Origin: Henriciella sp.
GTDB lineage: Bacteria > Pseudomonadota > Alphaproteobacteria > Caulobacterales > Hyphomonadaceae
Direction: 5' to 3'
Assembly: GCA_012960415.1 (NCBI GenBank)
Contig: DUBH01000005.1
Location: forward strand, 1-45,737
DNA length: 45,737 nt
Below the pieces are notes generated by a model. That model made no database searches. It was not told the origin of the DNA and saw only the letters and a list, made by a program, of their open reading frames with translations. The translations under genes were made by a program, and so were the position numbers. Positions within the stretch are counted from its first letter, which is position 1. Every line of letters begins with the position of its first letter. Below, in pieces: positions 1 to 10,455 of this stretch.

Positions 1-15
1 TCAGCTATCTGTACT

Positions 16-1734
16 CTACCATCCGATACGGCCCTGCAGCTTGCCAGCCGAATGCCCATTGCTGTGCGCGGCAACGAGGCCGAAGGTCACATTCTCATTG
101 GCGCGCACCGAGATCGCCGTGCCGAAGCCGACATTGTCGTCATACCCGCCAATGGCCGCGGCAACCGACATGGACTCACCCTTTTCCAGATAGAGATCCG
201 GCATCGAGGAAACCGCAGCGAGACCGCCCTCAACCTCCTTGATGCGCCGGGTCGAGGCACGGACCGCATCGTTGAGCAGAACGTACTGGCTCTCCAGCGA
301 GCCGATCCTCAGCGAATTCGTATCGATTGCGGCCGTGTTCAGCCGTATCGCCTCTTCATTCTGGTTGATCGAGGCGGTGTTCATATTGATGGCGCCGACA
401 ATGGTACGCTGAGAGCCGCCGGGGCCCGTTTCCGCGCGCGGTAGCGCCTCGCCGGGGGCAGAGCGAACCGCGTTGCCGGTTCCGCCGACCTGTACGCTGT
501 AGGACTGCGCGGCGGCAGACACGGAGGCAGAGCTTGCCGTTTCTGTGTCGTCAAAGACGTCGAGGTCCTCCACATCGCCGAGCGTGTTCTGGATGATCGT
601 GACTTCATTGACGATCGTAGTCACGGTCTCGACCATCTCGGCATCGGTGCCGGGTGGTCCGGGTGGGCCTGCGGGACCAGCCGGGCCGGCCGGACCTGCG
701 GGGCCTTGCTCGCCCTGCGCGCCGTCAGCGCCTGCCGGACCGGCTGGACCTTGAGGACCTGCTTCGCCGTCCTCACCGTCTTCGCCATCCTCTCCGTCCT
801 TACCGTCCTCGCCGTCAACACCTGAGGCGCCTGCCGGGCCCTGGGGACCTGCAACACCATCGGCGCCCGCTGGCCCCTGCGCACCTGCAGGGCCTTGCGC
901 CCCTGCCGCGCCGTCCGAGCCAGCTGGACCCTGAGGACCTGCGGGACCGGCAGCGCCTGTGGTGCCCGCAGGACCTGCCGGTCCTGTTGCGCCCGCCGGT
1001 CCAGCCGGACCGATTGCGCCGGTCGTTCCAGCCGGTCCAGCGGGCCCTGCCGGGCCTGCGGCACCTGTAGCGCCTGTTGCCCCAGCGTTGCCTTGCGGCC
1101 CGGTTGGGCCTTGAGGTCCCGGGGCACCCTGCGGACCGACAGGCCCAGGCGCACCATCTGAACCGGTCGCGCCATCATTGCCGGGGGCACCCATGGGTCC
1201 GGGAGGTCCTTGAGGACCGGGTGCGCCGTCTGCACCGGGATTCCCTGCAAGTCCCTGAGGACCTTGCGGTCCGGGAACGCCCTGCGCCCCGGTTGCTCCG
1301 TCGTCGCCTTGTGCGCCTTGCGGTCCTTGAGGTCCTGGGACGCCCTGCGGCCCGGTCGGCCCCGGCGCGCCGTCATCTCCTGGTGCCCCTTGTGGCCCGG
1401 GAGGGCCTTGCATTCCATCGTCACCGGCTGGGCCTTGTGGTCCCTGCGGTCCGGGCGGGCCTGAATCTCCTTGCGGACCTTGAGGTCCGGGAGGCGGAGG
1501 CGGGCCGCTATAACCGGGACCTTCCGGTCCGGCTGGGCCCTGCGGTCCGGGTGGGCCTGGAGGGCCCGGCGGGCCAACCTGCGCGGCGGCCTCTATGACA
1601 GATTCTGGAATGAGAAACGGCGCAATCGCGATGGCCGTCGACACCATCAGCAGTCTCGCAAGCCCCTTTTTCGATGTCCGTGTTAACGCCCGGCCGCTTC
1701 CCGCGCGGCACGGCGAGGTCGTATTGTCCGCCAT
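16..1734 (-). CDS. Collagen-like surface protein with YadA-type C-terminal anchor
   Basis: A 572-residue protein that reads as a trimeric-autotransporter-like adhesin. The N-terminus has a long basic leader (two Lys at 22-23) and a hydrophobic segment ending near AAAQV (about residue 52). Residues ~53-363 are almost pure Gly-X-Y triplets rich in Pro, Gln, Ala and Asp, with one charged stretch of repeated GED triplets near 305-325. Residues ~365-500 are non-collagenous and heptad-like, as expected of a coiled-coil stalk. The last ~70 residues resemble the YadA anchor beta-strands and end in Trp, as outer-membrane barrel strands do. In the family the anchor trimerises and exports the passenger; the collagen part should form a triple helix, although bacterial collagens lack hydroxyproline. 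A GGGGGA ribosome-binding site lies just before the ATG. Partners and ligand are unknown. The coding DNA is repetitive, so length may vary between strains. Confidence 0.88.
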   Translation of the reverse strand: MADNTTSPCRAGSGRALTRTSKKGLARLLMVSTAIAIAPFLIPESVIEAAAQVGPPGPPGPPGPQGPAGPEGPGYSGPPPPPGPQGPQGDSGPPGPQGPQGPAGDDGMQGPPGPQGAPGDDGAPGPTGPQGVPGPQGPQGAQGDDGATGAQGVPGPQGPQGLAGNPGADGAPGPQGPPGPMGAPGNDGATGSDGAPGPVGPQGAPGPQGPTGPQGNAGATGATGAAGPAGPAGPAGTTGAIGPAGPAGATGPAGPAGTTGAAGPAGPQGPAGSDGAAGAQGPAGAQGPAGADGVAGPQGPAGASGVDGEDGKDGEDGEDGEDGEAGPQGPAGPAGADGAQGEQGPAGPAGPAGPAGPPGPPGTDAEMVETVTTIVNEVTIIQNTLGDVEDLDVFDDTETASSASVSAAAQSYSVQVGGTGNAVRSAPGEALPRAETGPGGSQRTIVGAINMNTASINQNEEAIRLNTAAIDTNSLRIGSLESQYVLLNDAVRASTRRIKEVEGGLAAVSSMPDLYLEKGESMSVAAAIGGYDDNVGFGTAISVRANENVTFGLVAAHSNGHSAGKLQGRIGW

Positions 1735-1840
1735 TTTCAGTCCCCCAAAATCATACAGCAGCAGGTCGCGCTGTCTTGATTTTGGAAAGACGCTAGCAGT
1801 GGATGGAACGAAGCCGCATCACCCATTCGGGTGAAACGGA

Positions 1841-1920
1841 ACAAAAAATTAAAGAAGAATTAAGGCCCTCCGTCCCCGCTACCACGCCTGTCCTTCTCGA
1901 CAAGGCGTCGTGGCGGAGCG
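1841..1920 (-). terminator. Possible terminator of the M28 peptidase gene
   Basis: On the minus strand, just after the peptidase stop codon, a GC-rich imperfect hairpin (arms about 1876-1889 and 1902-1919) is followed about 15 bases later by a T-rich stretch (complement of 1841-1862). The stem has a bulge and the T tract is not immediately adjacent, so this is only a tentative intrinsic terminator. Confidence 0.35.
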
Positions 1921-1928
1921 GCAGTACC

Positions 1929-3647
1929 TTAATTGCGCGCGGCAGCGCTTTCGTTGCGGATGTCGACGAACTCGGAGGTTTCCTTAATCGCAGGCCACTT
2001 CGTGGAGTTCGCAAGCTGGCGTGTCATTTCGAGGATGAGCTCAACATCCTGCGCGGCGCCGCGAAGGTCCCAGTCAGGGTCCCAGGCGTCGTTCTGGTTG
2101 TGGTAGCGGTTGGCGATATAGCCAGCGACCCATTCAGCGCCGGCTTCACGGCCGCCCTCGACGAGGTCGGGCCCGCCTGCAATCCCCATGATGAGGATGA
2201 CCGGCACGCCGCGCCGGGCGAGCGAGAAATGGTCTGCGCGATAGAAAAGACCGTTCTGCGGCAGGCCTTCGGGCGAGACGTAACGGCCCTGCGCGTCGGC
2301 GGCTTCGGCCATCATGTCTTCAAGCTCGCTCTGGCCCTCACCGACCTGGATGACATCCTTTGCCGGACCGGCGGTGTTGAGGATGTCGAGGGTGAAGTTC
2401 GCGACCGTGGTCTCAAGCGGATAGATCGGATCCTGCGCATAGGCTTCTGAGCCGAGAAGGCCGCTTTCTTCGGCGGTCCATGCGGCCACGACGACAGTAC
2501 GCTCCAGCGGTTCACTGGCTTTAAGTATGCGGGCGATTTCCATGATCCCAGCCATGCCGAGCGCGTCGTCATTTGCGCCGGGCATGACGGTGCGGCCCCG
2601 CGCGTCAGCGATACCCTTGCCATAGGCGTCCCAGTGGCCCGAGAGCATGATGGTTTCATCCGGGCGTTCTGTGCCTGTGATCTTGCCGAGGACGTTCTGG
2701 CTTTCGATCCGTTCGACCTCGAGGCCGAGGTCTGCATTGAAGGTGAGGCCCTCAAGCGTGAAGGCTTCGAAGTCCTCGCTGCGGGCTGCAATGCGAAGGG
2801 CATCGAGGTCCTGACCGGCAGCCTCCATCCATTGCTTTGCCATGTCGAGGTGGAGCCAGCCCTGAAGGTCGACCGATGGCTTGCCGGACCCGTCGCTCGC
2901 GACGGCGTAATTGTCGCCCGGGCCTGAGGCGGCAACGTTCCAGCCATAGCCTGCGGCTTCTGTCTCATGAATGACGAGGGCAGCCGCGGCGCCGCGGCGG
3001 GCAGCCTCCTCGAACTTGTAGGCCCAGCGGCCATAATAGGTCATCCGGTTGCCGCCGAAGCGGCCTGCGACCGGGTCATCTTCGGCAACGCCGAAGTCAG
3101 GATCGTTGACGAGGAAGAGCGCGACCTTTCCGGTGAGGTCAATGTCGCCATAGTCGTTCCAGTCGCGCTCTGGTGCGCTGGCGCCGAAGCCGACAAAGAC
3201 GACAGCGGCGTCTTCAATCGCGATGGTTTCGCGTGGATTGGCCGAGCTGATTTCGATGTCGCGGCCCTGGCGCATGTCGATCGCGGTGCCCTCGGCCTCA
3301 ACATTGAGGGTGCGAAGGTCGACGACGCGTGAATGGAGCAGGGTGACAGGGTCGGTCCAGCCGCCATCGCGCCCGCCGGGCTCCAGGCCGATCTCTTCGA
3401 ACTTCTCGATCAGGTACTCGACCGTCTTTGTTTCGCCTGGCGTACCGGGGGCGCGGCCCTCGAACTCGTCAGAGGCGAGCACTCTGACGATGTCGGAGAG
3501 GTTTTCTGTGCTGACCGATGCGGTCTCAGCAGTGGCTTCATCTGACTGTGGTGCAGCGGCAGATTCGCTGTCCTGCGGATCGGAGGCCTGTGAGCAGGCT
3601 GCGATGAGGGCTGCCATGCCTATTGTGCTGATGAGTGTCCTGATCAT
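1929..3647 (-). CDS. M28 family metallopeptidase, lipoprotein
   Basis: A 572-residue secreted zinc peptidase. The chosen ATG (3645-3647) follows a GGAGG site and opens a lipoprotein signal peptide with lipobox LIAAC, so the mature protein is probably lipid-anchored in the periplasm; a longer in-frame reading would add 25 residues without signal character. The M28 metal-binding pattern is complete: H-x-D in SGHWDAYGKG, the bridging Asp in GANDDALG, the Glu pair in TAEESGLLGSEAY, an Asp near DILNTAG and a late His in YRADHFSLARRG. A PA-like insert (around ALVIHETEAAGYGW) lies before the catalytic part, as in large M28 aminopeptidases of the PA-containing type. Probable role is aminopeptidase-type peptide degradation; the substrate cannot be told. 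It is divergent from guaB, with about 200 bases between the starts. Confidence 0.9.
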   Translation of the reverse strand: MIRTLISTIGMAALIAACSQASDPQDSESAAAPQSDEATAETASVSTENLSDIVRVLASDEFEGRAPGTPGETKTVEYLIEKFEEIGLEPGGRDGGWTDPVTLLHSRVVDLRTLNVEAEGTAIDMRQGRDIEISSANPRETIAIEDAAVVFVGFGASAPERDWNDYGDIDLTGKVALFLVNDPDFGVAEDDPVAGRFGGNRMTYYGRWAYKFEEAARRGAAAALVIHETEAAGYGWNVAASGPGDNYAVASDGSGKPSVDLQGWLHLDMAKQWMEAAGQDLDALRIAARSEDFEAFTLEGLTFNADLGLEVERIESQNVLGKITGTERPDETIMLSGHWDAYGKGIADARGRTVMPGANDDALGMAGIMEIARILKASEPLERTVVVAAWTAEESGLLGSEAYAQDPIYPLETTVANFTLDILNTAGPAKDVIQVGEGQSELEDMMAEAADAQGRYVSPEGLPQNGLFYRADHFSLARRGVPVILIMGIAGGPDLVEGGREAGAEWVAGYIANRYHNQNDAWDPDWDLRGAAQDVELILEMTRQLANSTKWPAIKETSEFVDIRNESAAARN

Positions 3648-3825
3648 CTGTGAAACCTCCGCTTGCAGCCAGTCCGGCCGGGTCAAACCACGAAGGTGTA
3701 ACGGGTTTTTGACGCGGGCCAAACTCTGCGCTGTGGTTTGATCGCGGCGAGCGGTGAAGCACGGCTACGATCGGTTTCAGTTTTCCTTGCAAAAAGGGGT
3801 TTCCGAAAGCCCGCGACTCTATTAA

Positions 3826-5304
<1,479 letters not shown>

Positions 5305-5374
5305 CTACAAAGCGAATTGACGGGGTGTTGGCGGCGTTTATCCTGAGCAAGACATGAGTTCGGGGACGCAGTAA

Positions 5375-5836
5375 ATGACATCTTCCATCACGCGTCTGGC
5401 GCTTGCCGGACTGACTTTGGCTGTGCCGGCATTACCGGGTCTGGCGCAGGTTTCGGGTGACTTCGGGACGGGGGCGTGGACCGACGCCTCCTATGTGAAG
5501 CAGACCATGCCCGATGGCACAGAGACCGAGCGCGAAACCAGCAGCGGGTCAATCTGTATCGATGCTGGCAACAATAGTTTGGGCGTGGTCGATCAGACTT
5601 TCCTGAAGCCCTACACTGATCGCCAGTGCACTATTTCGGATGAGGAATTCAGTTCCGCTGGTGATGTGACCACAATGGATGCGCACATCGTTTGCGGCCC
5701 TCTGACCGGCAATTTGCGCGTCCATTACGCGTTCAGCCTGGTGCGTGTCTCCAGCAGCTTCGAAGTCGAGACCGGCGACGGGACCATGACGGTTTTCAAC
5801 TCCTCAAGATGGCAGCGCACCGGCGAGGGCTGCTAG
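5375..5836 (+). CDS. Small secreted DUF3617-like protein
   Basis: A 153-residue protein with an N-terminal signal peptide (hydrophobic core LALAGLTLAVPALPG, likely cleavage after GLAQ). The mature part has the DUF3617 layout: a GxW turn early (GAW), a Cys before the middle, a Cys in DRQCTISD, a Cys in HIVCGPL, and a final RW-x5-GC end. This family is periplasmic and of unknown function, and the four Cys probably form disulfides. It lies 70 bases after guaB with no clear terminator between, so read-through from guaB is possible. The assignment rests on pattern only. Confidence 0.72.
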   Translation: MTSSITRLALAGLTLAVPALPGLAQVSGDFGTGAWTDASYVKQTMPDGTETERETSSGSICIDAGNNSLGVVDQTFLKPYTDRQCTISDEEFSSAGDVTTMDAHIVCGPLTGNLRVHYAFSLVRVSSSFEVETGDGTMTVFNSSRWQRTGEGC

Positions 5837-5861
5837 AGCGACCGCCGCGACGCCAGCCCTT

Positions 5862-6479
5862 TCATCGCCCTCCCGACGCAACCCGTGAGACTGGTCTGAG
5901 CATGCGACGGCGCAACAGGATGAAAGCGACAAAGAGCAGGCACGCTGCCCCGACGGCGGCAGGAAAAAGGGCCGTTGTCCATGAGTGGTGCTCCAGCGCC
6001 AGGATGACGACGCCATTGCGGATGGCGCCGACTGTGAAGAAGAGTGCGTTTTCTTCATGGGGAAGCACCCATGCCTTGCGGATGGAGGGGCCGAAACCGA
6101 GGAGGTCCACGCTGGTGAGAATGAGGACGGCTGAAAGTGGGTCGGCGGTCACCCACCAGAGGGGAAGGGCGGTAAAAGCGAGGGCGAGAAATAGCCAGTC
6201 CGAACGGTAGATCGAGGTATCTGCCGATTTCGACAACGCAAGCAACGCAACGCCGCCCGTGAGGAGACCGGAGAGCGCGAGCGGCCAGCTTCCGACGCCG
6301 GCGCCGCCGGCAAACTGCGCTGTCGCGACCGTGAAGGTGACGCCAGCCCAGATGAACCAGGAAAAGACGTGCGGGCGGCTCTTCCCTTTCAGAATGGCCC
6401 GGATGAAGGGGTAGAAGGCGATAATGGTCAGCGCGATGGCGATGGCGCTGAAGGTGCGCTCGTCGATGATGAAGGTCAT
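5862..6479 (-). CDS. Multi-pass inner-membrane protein, function unknown
   Basis: A 205-residue protein with about seven hydrophobic segments (for example 10-28, 39-58, 64-82, 92-108, 113-128, 145-162 and 168-187) and a basic C-terminal tail (LRRRMLRP). I do not recognise a catalytic motif. The ATG at 6477-6479 overlaps the stop of the upstream acetyltransferase gene by four bases (ATGA), so the two are almost certainly co-translated and the shorter start is preferred over a longer reading that would run back through the acetyltransferase gene. It converges on the DUF3617-like gene. Confidence 0.8.
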   Translation of the reverse strand: MTFIIDERTFSAIAIALTIIAFYPFIRAILKGKSRPHVFSWFIWAGVTFTVATAQFAGGAGVGSWPLALSGLLTGGVALLALSKSADTSIYRSDWLFLALAFTALPLWWVTADPLSAVLILTSVDLLGFGPSIRKAWVLPHEENALFFTVGAIRNGVVILALEHHSWTTALFPAAVGAACLLFVAFILLRRRMLRPVSRVASGGR

Positions 6480-7084
6480 GCCAAGGGTTGAGGCTCTCGC
6501 CACATTGGGGCCATGGGTGGGCTTTGGTCGAGGACGCTGAACTCGCCGATCTTTTCGAAGCCGAACGAGGTGTAGAAGCCGTGATTGACGGGGTTCGAGT
6601 TCTCCAGATAGACGGGCAGGCCTTCCCGATCGGCGGCGGCGAGGACAGGGGCTAGCATGGCGTTGCCGAGGCCTTTGCCGCGCGCGGCTTTCCTTGTCCC
6701 GATGGTGAAAAGATAGATGTGCGGCGCGTGCGGGTGGTGTTTTTCCATCGCTTCGCCTGCGGCCATGCCGCGCTTCATCGCGCCTTTCTTTCCGTGGATC
6801 ATCTGGGCCGCCATGAGCTGAAACAGCGAAAGCGGCGGGAATTGCAGATTGGACTCGTGGGTGGCCCACATGGTGGCCGCCTCGTCCCCGTGCAGGTGGC
6901 AGAAGCCTTCCTTCAGATAGATGTCGCGTGCCATGATCCGGAAGAGGGGGCGCAGGGCGCGCCCACCGCCAAACAGCCAGAGATTGAACGGGTCTTCAGA
7001 GAAGGCTTCGGCGGTGATGTCGCCGATCTGGCGCCAGTCGCGGCGGGTGGCCAGACAGATCGTGTCCGGCAGGTCGATGTTCAT
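6476..7084 (-). CDS. GNAT family N-acetyltransferase
   Basis: A 202-residue cytoplasmic acyltransferase. The acetyl-CoA binding motif A is visible as IGTRKAARGKGLGNAML (the R/Q-x-x-G-x-G/A signature), followed by a helix, and the C-terminal GFYTSFGFEKIGEF element matches the GNAT motif B end (N-x-x-x-x-x-Y-x-x-x-GF). The substrate is unknown. An AGGGGG site about 10 bases before the ATG supports the start. It is the first gene of a two-gene leftward unit with the membrane protein (four-base overlap) and is divergent from the RNA methyltransferase gene. Confidence 0.87.
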   Translation of the reverse strand: MNIDLPDTICLATRRDWRQIGDITAEAFSEDPFNLWLFGGGRALRPLFRIMARDIYLKEGFCHLHGDEAATMWATHESNLQFPPLSLFQLMAAQMIHGKKGAMKRGMAAGEAMEKHHPHAPHIYLFTIGTRKAARGKGLGNAMLAPVLAAADREGLPVYLENSNPVNHGFYTSFGFEKIGEFSVLDQSPPMAPMWREPQPLA

Positions 7085-7161
7085 GCGATGTGTGCCCCCT
7101 GTTTCCTCCTGCCCGATTGGACGCTAGGACGGGCGACTTCGCAAGAGAGGCTTTGAAAACC

Positions 7162-8469
7162 ATGCGCGACGGTGGACGGATAGCGGCGGCGATTGATGTG
7201 CTGGGTGATGTGCTGAACCGGCACCAGCCTGTAAAGTCGGCTGCGCGCGACTGGGGTAAGCGGGCGCGGTATGCCGGTTCCAAGGACCGGGCCTGGGTGT
7301 CCGGGCTGGTGCTCGATGCGCTGCGCAAGAAGAACTCGATTGCGCATGCGATGGGCTCTGACGAACCACGCGCGCTGGTGCTTGGCGCGCTGAGCTTCGC
7401 CTGGGGCTGGGACATCATGAAGATCGACAGTGCCATGGATGAGGAACACGCGCCGTCAAAGCTGACGCTGGAAGAGCGCGAGCGGCTGGTCATGGCGCCG
7501 GATGTGACGGCTGAGCCATGGGTGTCAGGTGACTATCCGGACTGGATGGAGCCGATGATGGACCGTGTCTTTGGTGAGGAGAAAGTGGTCGAGGCGCAGG
7601 CCATGGCGGTGCGCGCCGATGTCGATATCCGGGTGAACACGCTGAAGGTGGACGCCGAGAAGGCGGGTGGGCCGATGCGGTCTGCCAATGCTGAAGTCTC
7701 ACCCCTGCTGAAGAACGCCTATCATATTCCGGCGCGAGATCCATCCGAGCGCGAGACGTCTCTGGAGAGCATTCCGGCTTATTCCAAGGGCTGGGTCGAG
7801 GTGCAGGATGCGGGCTCGCAGATCGCGGCAGCGGCGTCGAATGCCAAGCCGGGCGAGCAGGTGCTGGACTATTGCGCGGGCGGCGGCGGCAAGACGCTGG
7901 CCATGGCGGCGATGATGGAAGGCAAGGGGCAGGTCCATGCCTATGATATTGATGGGCGGCGGCTGTCTGCGCTCATCCCGCGCCTGAAGCGGTCTGGGGC
8001 CCATAATGTGCAGCTGGTCCATCCGAAGGAGCCTGGGGCGCTGGAGGCGCTCAAAGGCCAGATGGATGTGGTCTTCGTCGATGCGCCGTGCACCGGGACT
8101 GGTACCTGGCGGCGGCGGCCGGATGCCAAATGGCGGTTGAAAGACAAGCAGCTTGCCAAGCGGATCGAGGAGCAGACCGAGATCATCGAGGCGGCATCTG
8201 CTTTCGTGAAACCGGGGGGGCGGCTGGTCTATGCGACGTGTTCCTTCCTGATGGAGGAAGATGAGGACCGGGTCGCTGGCTTCCTGGCAGAGCACCCTGA
8301 GTTTGCCGAAGAGAGCGCAGCCGATGCGGCGATTGCCTCAGGCCTTCTGACCGATGAGGGCGCGGCGAAAGTGAAGGCGGGCGCGAAGGGCGGGAAGTCA
8401 GTCCGGCTGACACCGCGCACGGCGGGCACGGACGGCTTCTTCTTTGCAGTGATGCGCAAAACAGGCTGA
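7162..8469 (+). CDS. RsmB/NOP-type RNA (cytosine-5) methyltransferase
   Basis: A 435-residue SAM-dependent methyltransferase of the RsmB/NSUN class that methylates C5 of cytosine in RNA, most probably 16S rRNA. The SAM motif I is LDYCAGGGGKTL (236-246), motif IV is VDAPCTGTG with Cys310, and motif VI is YATCSF with the catalytic Cys360. Two Cys at these positions are the hallmark of RNA m5C enzymes. The N-terminal ~145 residues are helical and NusB-like as in RsmB, though weakly conserved. I prefer the ATG at 7162 (AGAGAGG upstream, NusB-like helix follows at once) to an ATG at 7090. It lies between guaB and guaA, as I recall from related alphaproteobacteria. Confidence 0.88.
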   Translation: MRDGGRIAAAIDVLGDVLNRHQPVKSAARDWGKRARYAGSKDRAWVSGLVLDALRKKNSIAHAMGSDEPRALVLGALSFAWGWDIMKIDSAMDEEHAPSKLTLEERERLVMAPDVTAEPWVSGDYPDWMEPMMDRVFGEEKVVEAQAMAVRADVDIRVNTLKVDAEKAGGPMRSANAEVSPLLKNAYHIPARDPSERETSLESIPAYSKGWVEVQDAGSQIAAAASNAKPGEQVLDYCAGGGGKTLAMAAMMEGKGQVHAYDIDGRRLSALIPRLKRSGAHNVQLVHPKEPGALEALKGQMDVVFVDAPCTGTGTWRRRPDAKWRLKDKQLAKRIEEQTEIIEAASAFVKPGGRLVYATCSFLMEEDEDRVAGFLAEHPEFAEESAADAAIASGLLTDEGAAKVKAGAKGGKSVRLTPRTAGTDGFFFAVMRKTG

Positions 8470-8557
8470 ACGTGTCAGAGGCCCTGAACGCCGCTTTTGT
8501 GTTTGCGTGACAAACGTCCTGATGCGTATGCTCGGCACAGTTTTGTCGGGGGACGAT

Positions 8558-9430
8558 ATGTTAAGAATGATCGCTGCGCTCAGCGCGTGGGCAGTCCTGT
8601 CTGCCGGGCTCGCTTTTGGGCAGGCCTGCCCAACATCTGCAAATTCGAAGTCGCTCGCTATTTCGGCTGTGAATGAGCTTATCGAGAAATTTCCGACGGC
8701 GACGTCTGAACAACGCATCGCGCTGACGCAAACGGCGCGCGCCGATACGATCATGGTCTGGCATCAACATGGTGCGTCCGGTCTCAGCGATACAAAAGGC
8801 GGGCTGAACGTTCTGGCACGGTGCATCAGCAATGGCGGCTGCAGATTTGAGAAGCCGTCTGCCGAGACTGTTTCCGGCATCTATGATTTCATCAATGGCA
8901 AACGCGATACGATGCCAGCAGAGATGCAGGCATTGCCTCCTGCAGCGCTTGCCTGGGCACAGGAAGAACTGGGCTGCACGGGTGCGTCTCCACCCTCAGC
9001 CGTCCAGACGGTGGCGCCTTCCGGCGCACCGGCCGTGCGCCCGGTGCCCGTTCTCGTTCCGGTCGATGAAGGCGGAGCTGCAGAGTTGGTCGCGTCACAG
9101 ACGGCGGTCCGTGTGCTCCATGAAGGCTGCCACTACGGGCCTGCGGAGCATCAGGCCGAGGGATGCTATATGCTGGGCAGTATGTTTGAGCAGGGCATTG
9201 AAGGTTACGAGTACGATTATGATAGCGCGATGTATTACCTGGAGCGAGCCTGCGACCTTGGGGAGAAATCCGGATGCAGCAAATTCGGCGGTAATCTGAG
9301 AGACTGGGGCAAGACGCAGGCAGAAAAAGATCGCGGGACCGAATATATTGGTAAGGCCTGCGACCTTGGTCACCAGTCCTCGTGTTTCAATTACGAGGCC
9401 TGGACTGGCGCGCGGCGCAATCGCCGTTGA
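8558..9430 (+). CDS. Secreted Cys-rich Sel1-like repeat protein
   Basis: A 290-residue protein. The ATG at 8558 follows GGGGGAC and gives a clean signal peptide (core MIAALSAWAVLSAGLAFG, cleavage near GQA); an earlier ATG at 8521 lacks this. The first half (to ~150) is an unrecognised helical domain, followed by a Pro/Ala/Val linker (~155-185). The last ~100 residues hold two to three Sel1-type helical repeats with the AC-x-x-G-x-x-x-x-C signature (LERACDLGEKSGCSKF and IGKACDLGHQSSCFNY), like the disulfide-bridged Hcp proteins. Such repeats are protein-binding scaffolds in the periplasm. Partner unknown. Confidence 0.78.
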   Translation: MLRMIAALSAWAVLSAGLAFGQACPTSANSKSLAISAVNELIEKFPTATSEQRIALTQTARADTIMVWHQHGASGLSDTKGGLNVLARCISNGGCRFEKPSAETVSGIYDFINGKRDTMPAEMQALPPAALAWAQEELGCTGASPPSAVQTVAPSGAPAVRPVPVLVPVDEGGAAELVASQTAVRVLHEGCHYGPAEHQAEGCYMLGSMFEQGIEGYEYDYDSAMYYLERACDLGEKSGCSKFGGNLRDWGKTQAEKDRGTEYIGKACDLGHQSSCFNYEAWTGARRNRR

Positions 9431-9431
9431 G

Positions 9432-9463
9432 CCTCTGGTAAAGTAATTGTCGGATGCCAGAGG
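9432..9463 (+). terminator. Short inverted repeat after the Sel1-like gene
   Basis: CCTCTGG (9432-9438) and CCAGAGG (9457-9463) form a perfect seven-base stem with an 18-base loop directly after the stop codon. There is no T run, so a Rho-independent terminator is doubtful; it may be an mRNA 3'-end stabiliser. Confidence 0.25.
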
Positions 9464-9499
9464 ATAGGCGGTGACCCGGAATCGGTATTGTCTGACCCA

Positions 9500-10018
9500 A
9501 TGCTGAAACCGCTTCCAGAGACTGTGCATCTGCGCGCCACGAACCGGCAATATCTTGTGCTGGCAAGCGCGAGCGCGCTGCTGGCGGCGATGCTGGCTTT
9601 TACCAATTGGACCGGTAATGGGCCGACTGAAGAGATCAGCGTGTGGCTGACCGTGTTCTTCGCCATGACGACGCTGGTCGGGGTGTGTGCGGCGCTGTTC
9701 AGGCATGGCTGGCTGACGCTGGACCGCGACGGATTTGAGTCGAGCGAGTTCAAGTCGCTTGGCAAGATCGGCTGGTCTGAAGTGTCGGAATTCAGCCTGC
9801 ATTATTCCGGCGGCAAGGGGATGCCTGCCTCAAGGCAGGTGGCTTTCAAGCTGACCGAGGAGAAGCGCAAAGCGCTGCCGCGCCTGTCAGGCATTCTGAT
9901 GTATGGGCGCGTGCGCCTGACAGAGCCCTACAAGGTGCGCGGGTCGCAGCTGGTGACGCTTATGAACCGGTTTCGTGAGCGGGCTCTTGTTACGTCTGGA
10001 GCCAGCGAAGCGGCATGA
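9500..10018 (+). CDS. Membrane protein with PH-like cytoplasmic part
   Basis: A 172-residue protein with two transmembrane segments (~20-38 and ~48-66, the second running VWLTVFFAMTTLVGVCAAL) followed by a ~100-residue soluble part containing WLTLDRDGFESSEF and IGWSEVSEF. This strand pattern is reminiscent of the bacterial PH-like domains that follow paired helices. Function unknown. An upstream in-frame TTG at 9488 is possible; the ATG at 9500 is preferred, though neither has a strong ribosome-binding site. Its stop overlaps the next start (ATGATG), so the two genes are translationally coupled. Confidence 0.7.
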   Translation: MLKPLPETVHLRATNRQYLVLASASALLAAMLAFTNWTGNGPTEEISVWLTVFFAMTTLVGVCAALFRHGWLTLDRDGFESSEFKSLGKIGWSEVSEFSLHYSGGKGMPASRQVAFKLTEEKRKALPRLSGILMYGRVRLTEPYKVRGSQLVTLMNRFRERALVTSGASEAA

Positions 10019-10455
10019 TGGTGTGGGTCATCGTCCTCGCCTTTCCGATTTTCTTCGGGGCGATGTGGGTGGGGATTGTATCCTTCCTGTCCTGGGCGAG
10101 CGGTTGGCGGACACTGGCGCGGGTCTATCAGGCAGAACTGCCGGAGACGTTTGCGGGCAAGCGGCTGATGCTGGTCACGCTGGGGCGGGGGCGTTTTCCG
10201 CGGGTGCATTATCGCGGCATGCTCTGGGCCGAGTTCGGCGAGGATACGCTCTGGCTGAAGCCGCATATCCTGTTTCGCTGGGCCCATCCTGCAATGGCGA
10301 TCCCGCGCAGTGTCATCACGCTGGAGGAGCGCAAGGGCCTGCTGCGGCGCTATGTCGAGCTGACGACGCGGGCCGACGAGAAGATCAGCTTTCACCTGCA
10401 TCCAAAGCAGGTGAGCTGGATCGATCCTGATGCCGAGAGCGGCGAGGCTGGCTAA
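10015..10455 (+). CDS. Small membrane protein paired with the preceding gene
   Basis: A 146-residue protein with one N-terminal membrane segment (about 3-26, VIVLAFPIFFGAMWVGIVSF) and a soluble remainder made of short beta-strand-like stretches (MLWAEFGEDTLWLKPHILF, ISFHLHPKQV), so it looks like a divergent relative or partner of the preceding protein. Its ATG overlaps the preceding stop by four bases. It ends tail-to-tail with the PilZ gene, overlapping it by four bases. I do not recognise the family. Confidence 0.68.
   Translation: MMVWVIVLAFPIFFGAMWVGIVSFLSWASGWRTLARVYQAELPETFAGKRLMLVTLGRGRFPRVHYRGMLWAEFGEDTLWLKPHILFRWAHPAMAIPRSVITLEERKGLLRRYVELTTRADEKISFHLHPKQVSWIDPDAESGEAG

Noticed and set aside
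621-1577. Long open frames on both strands through the collagen-coding region
   Set aside because: They arise from the strongly periodic Gly-X-Y codons read in other frames; their products are low-complexity Arg/Pro-rich and have no start signals.
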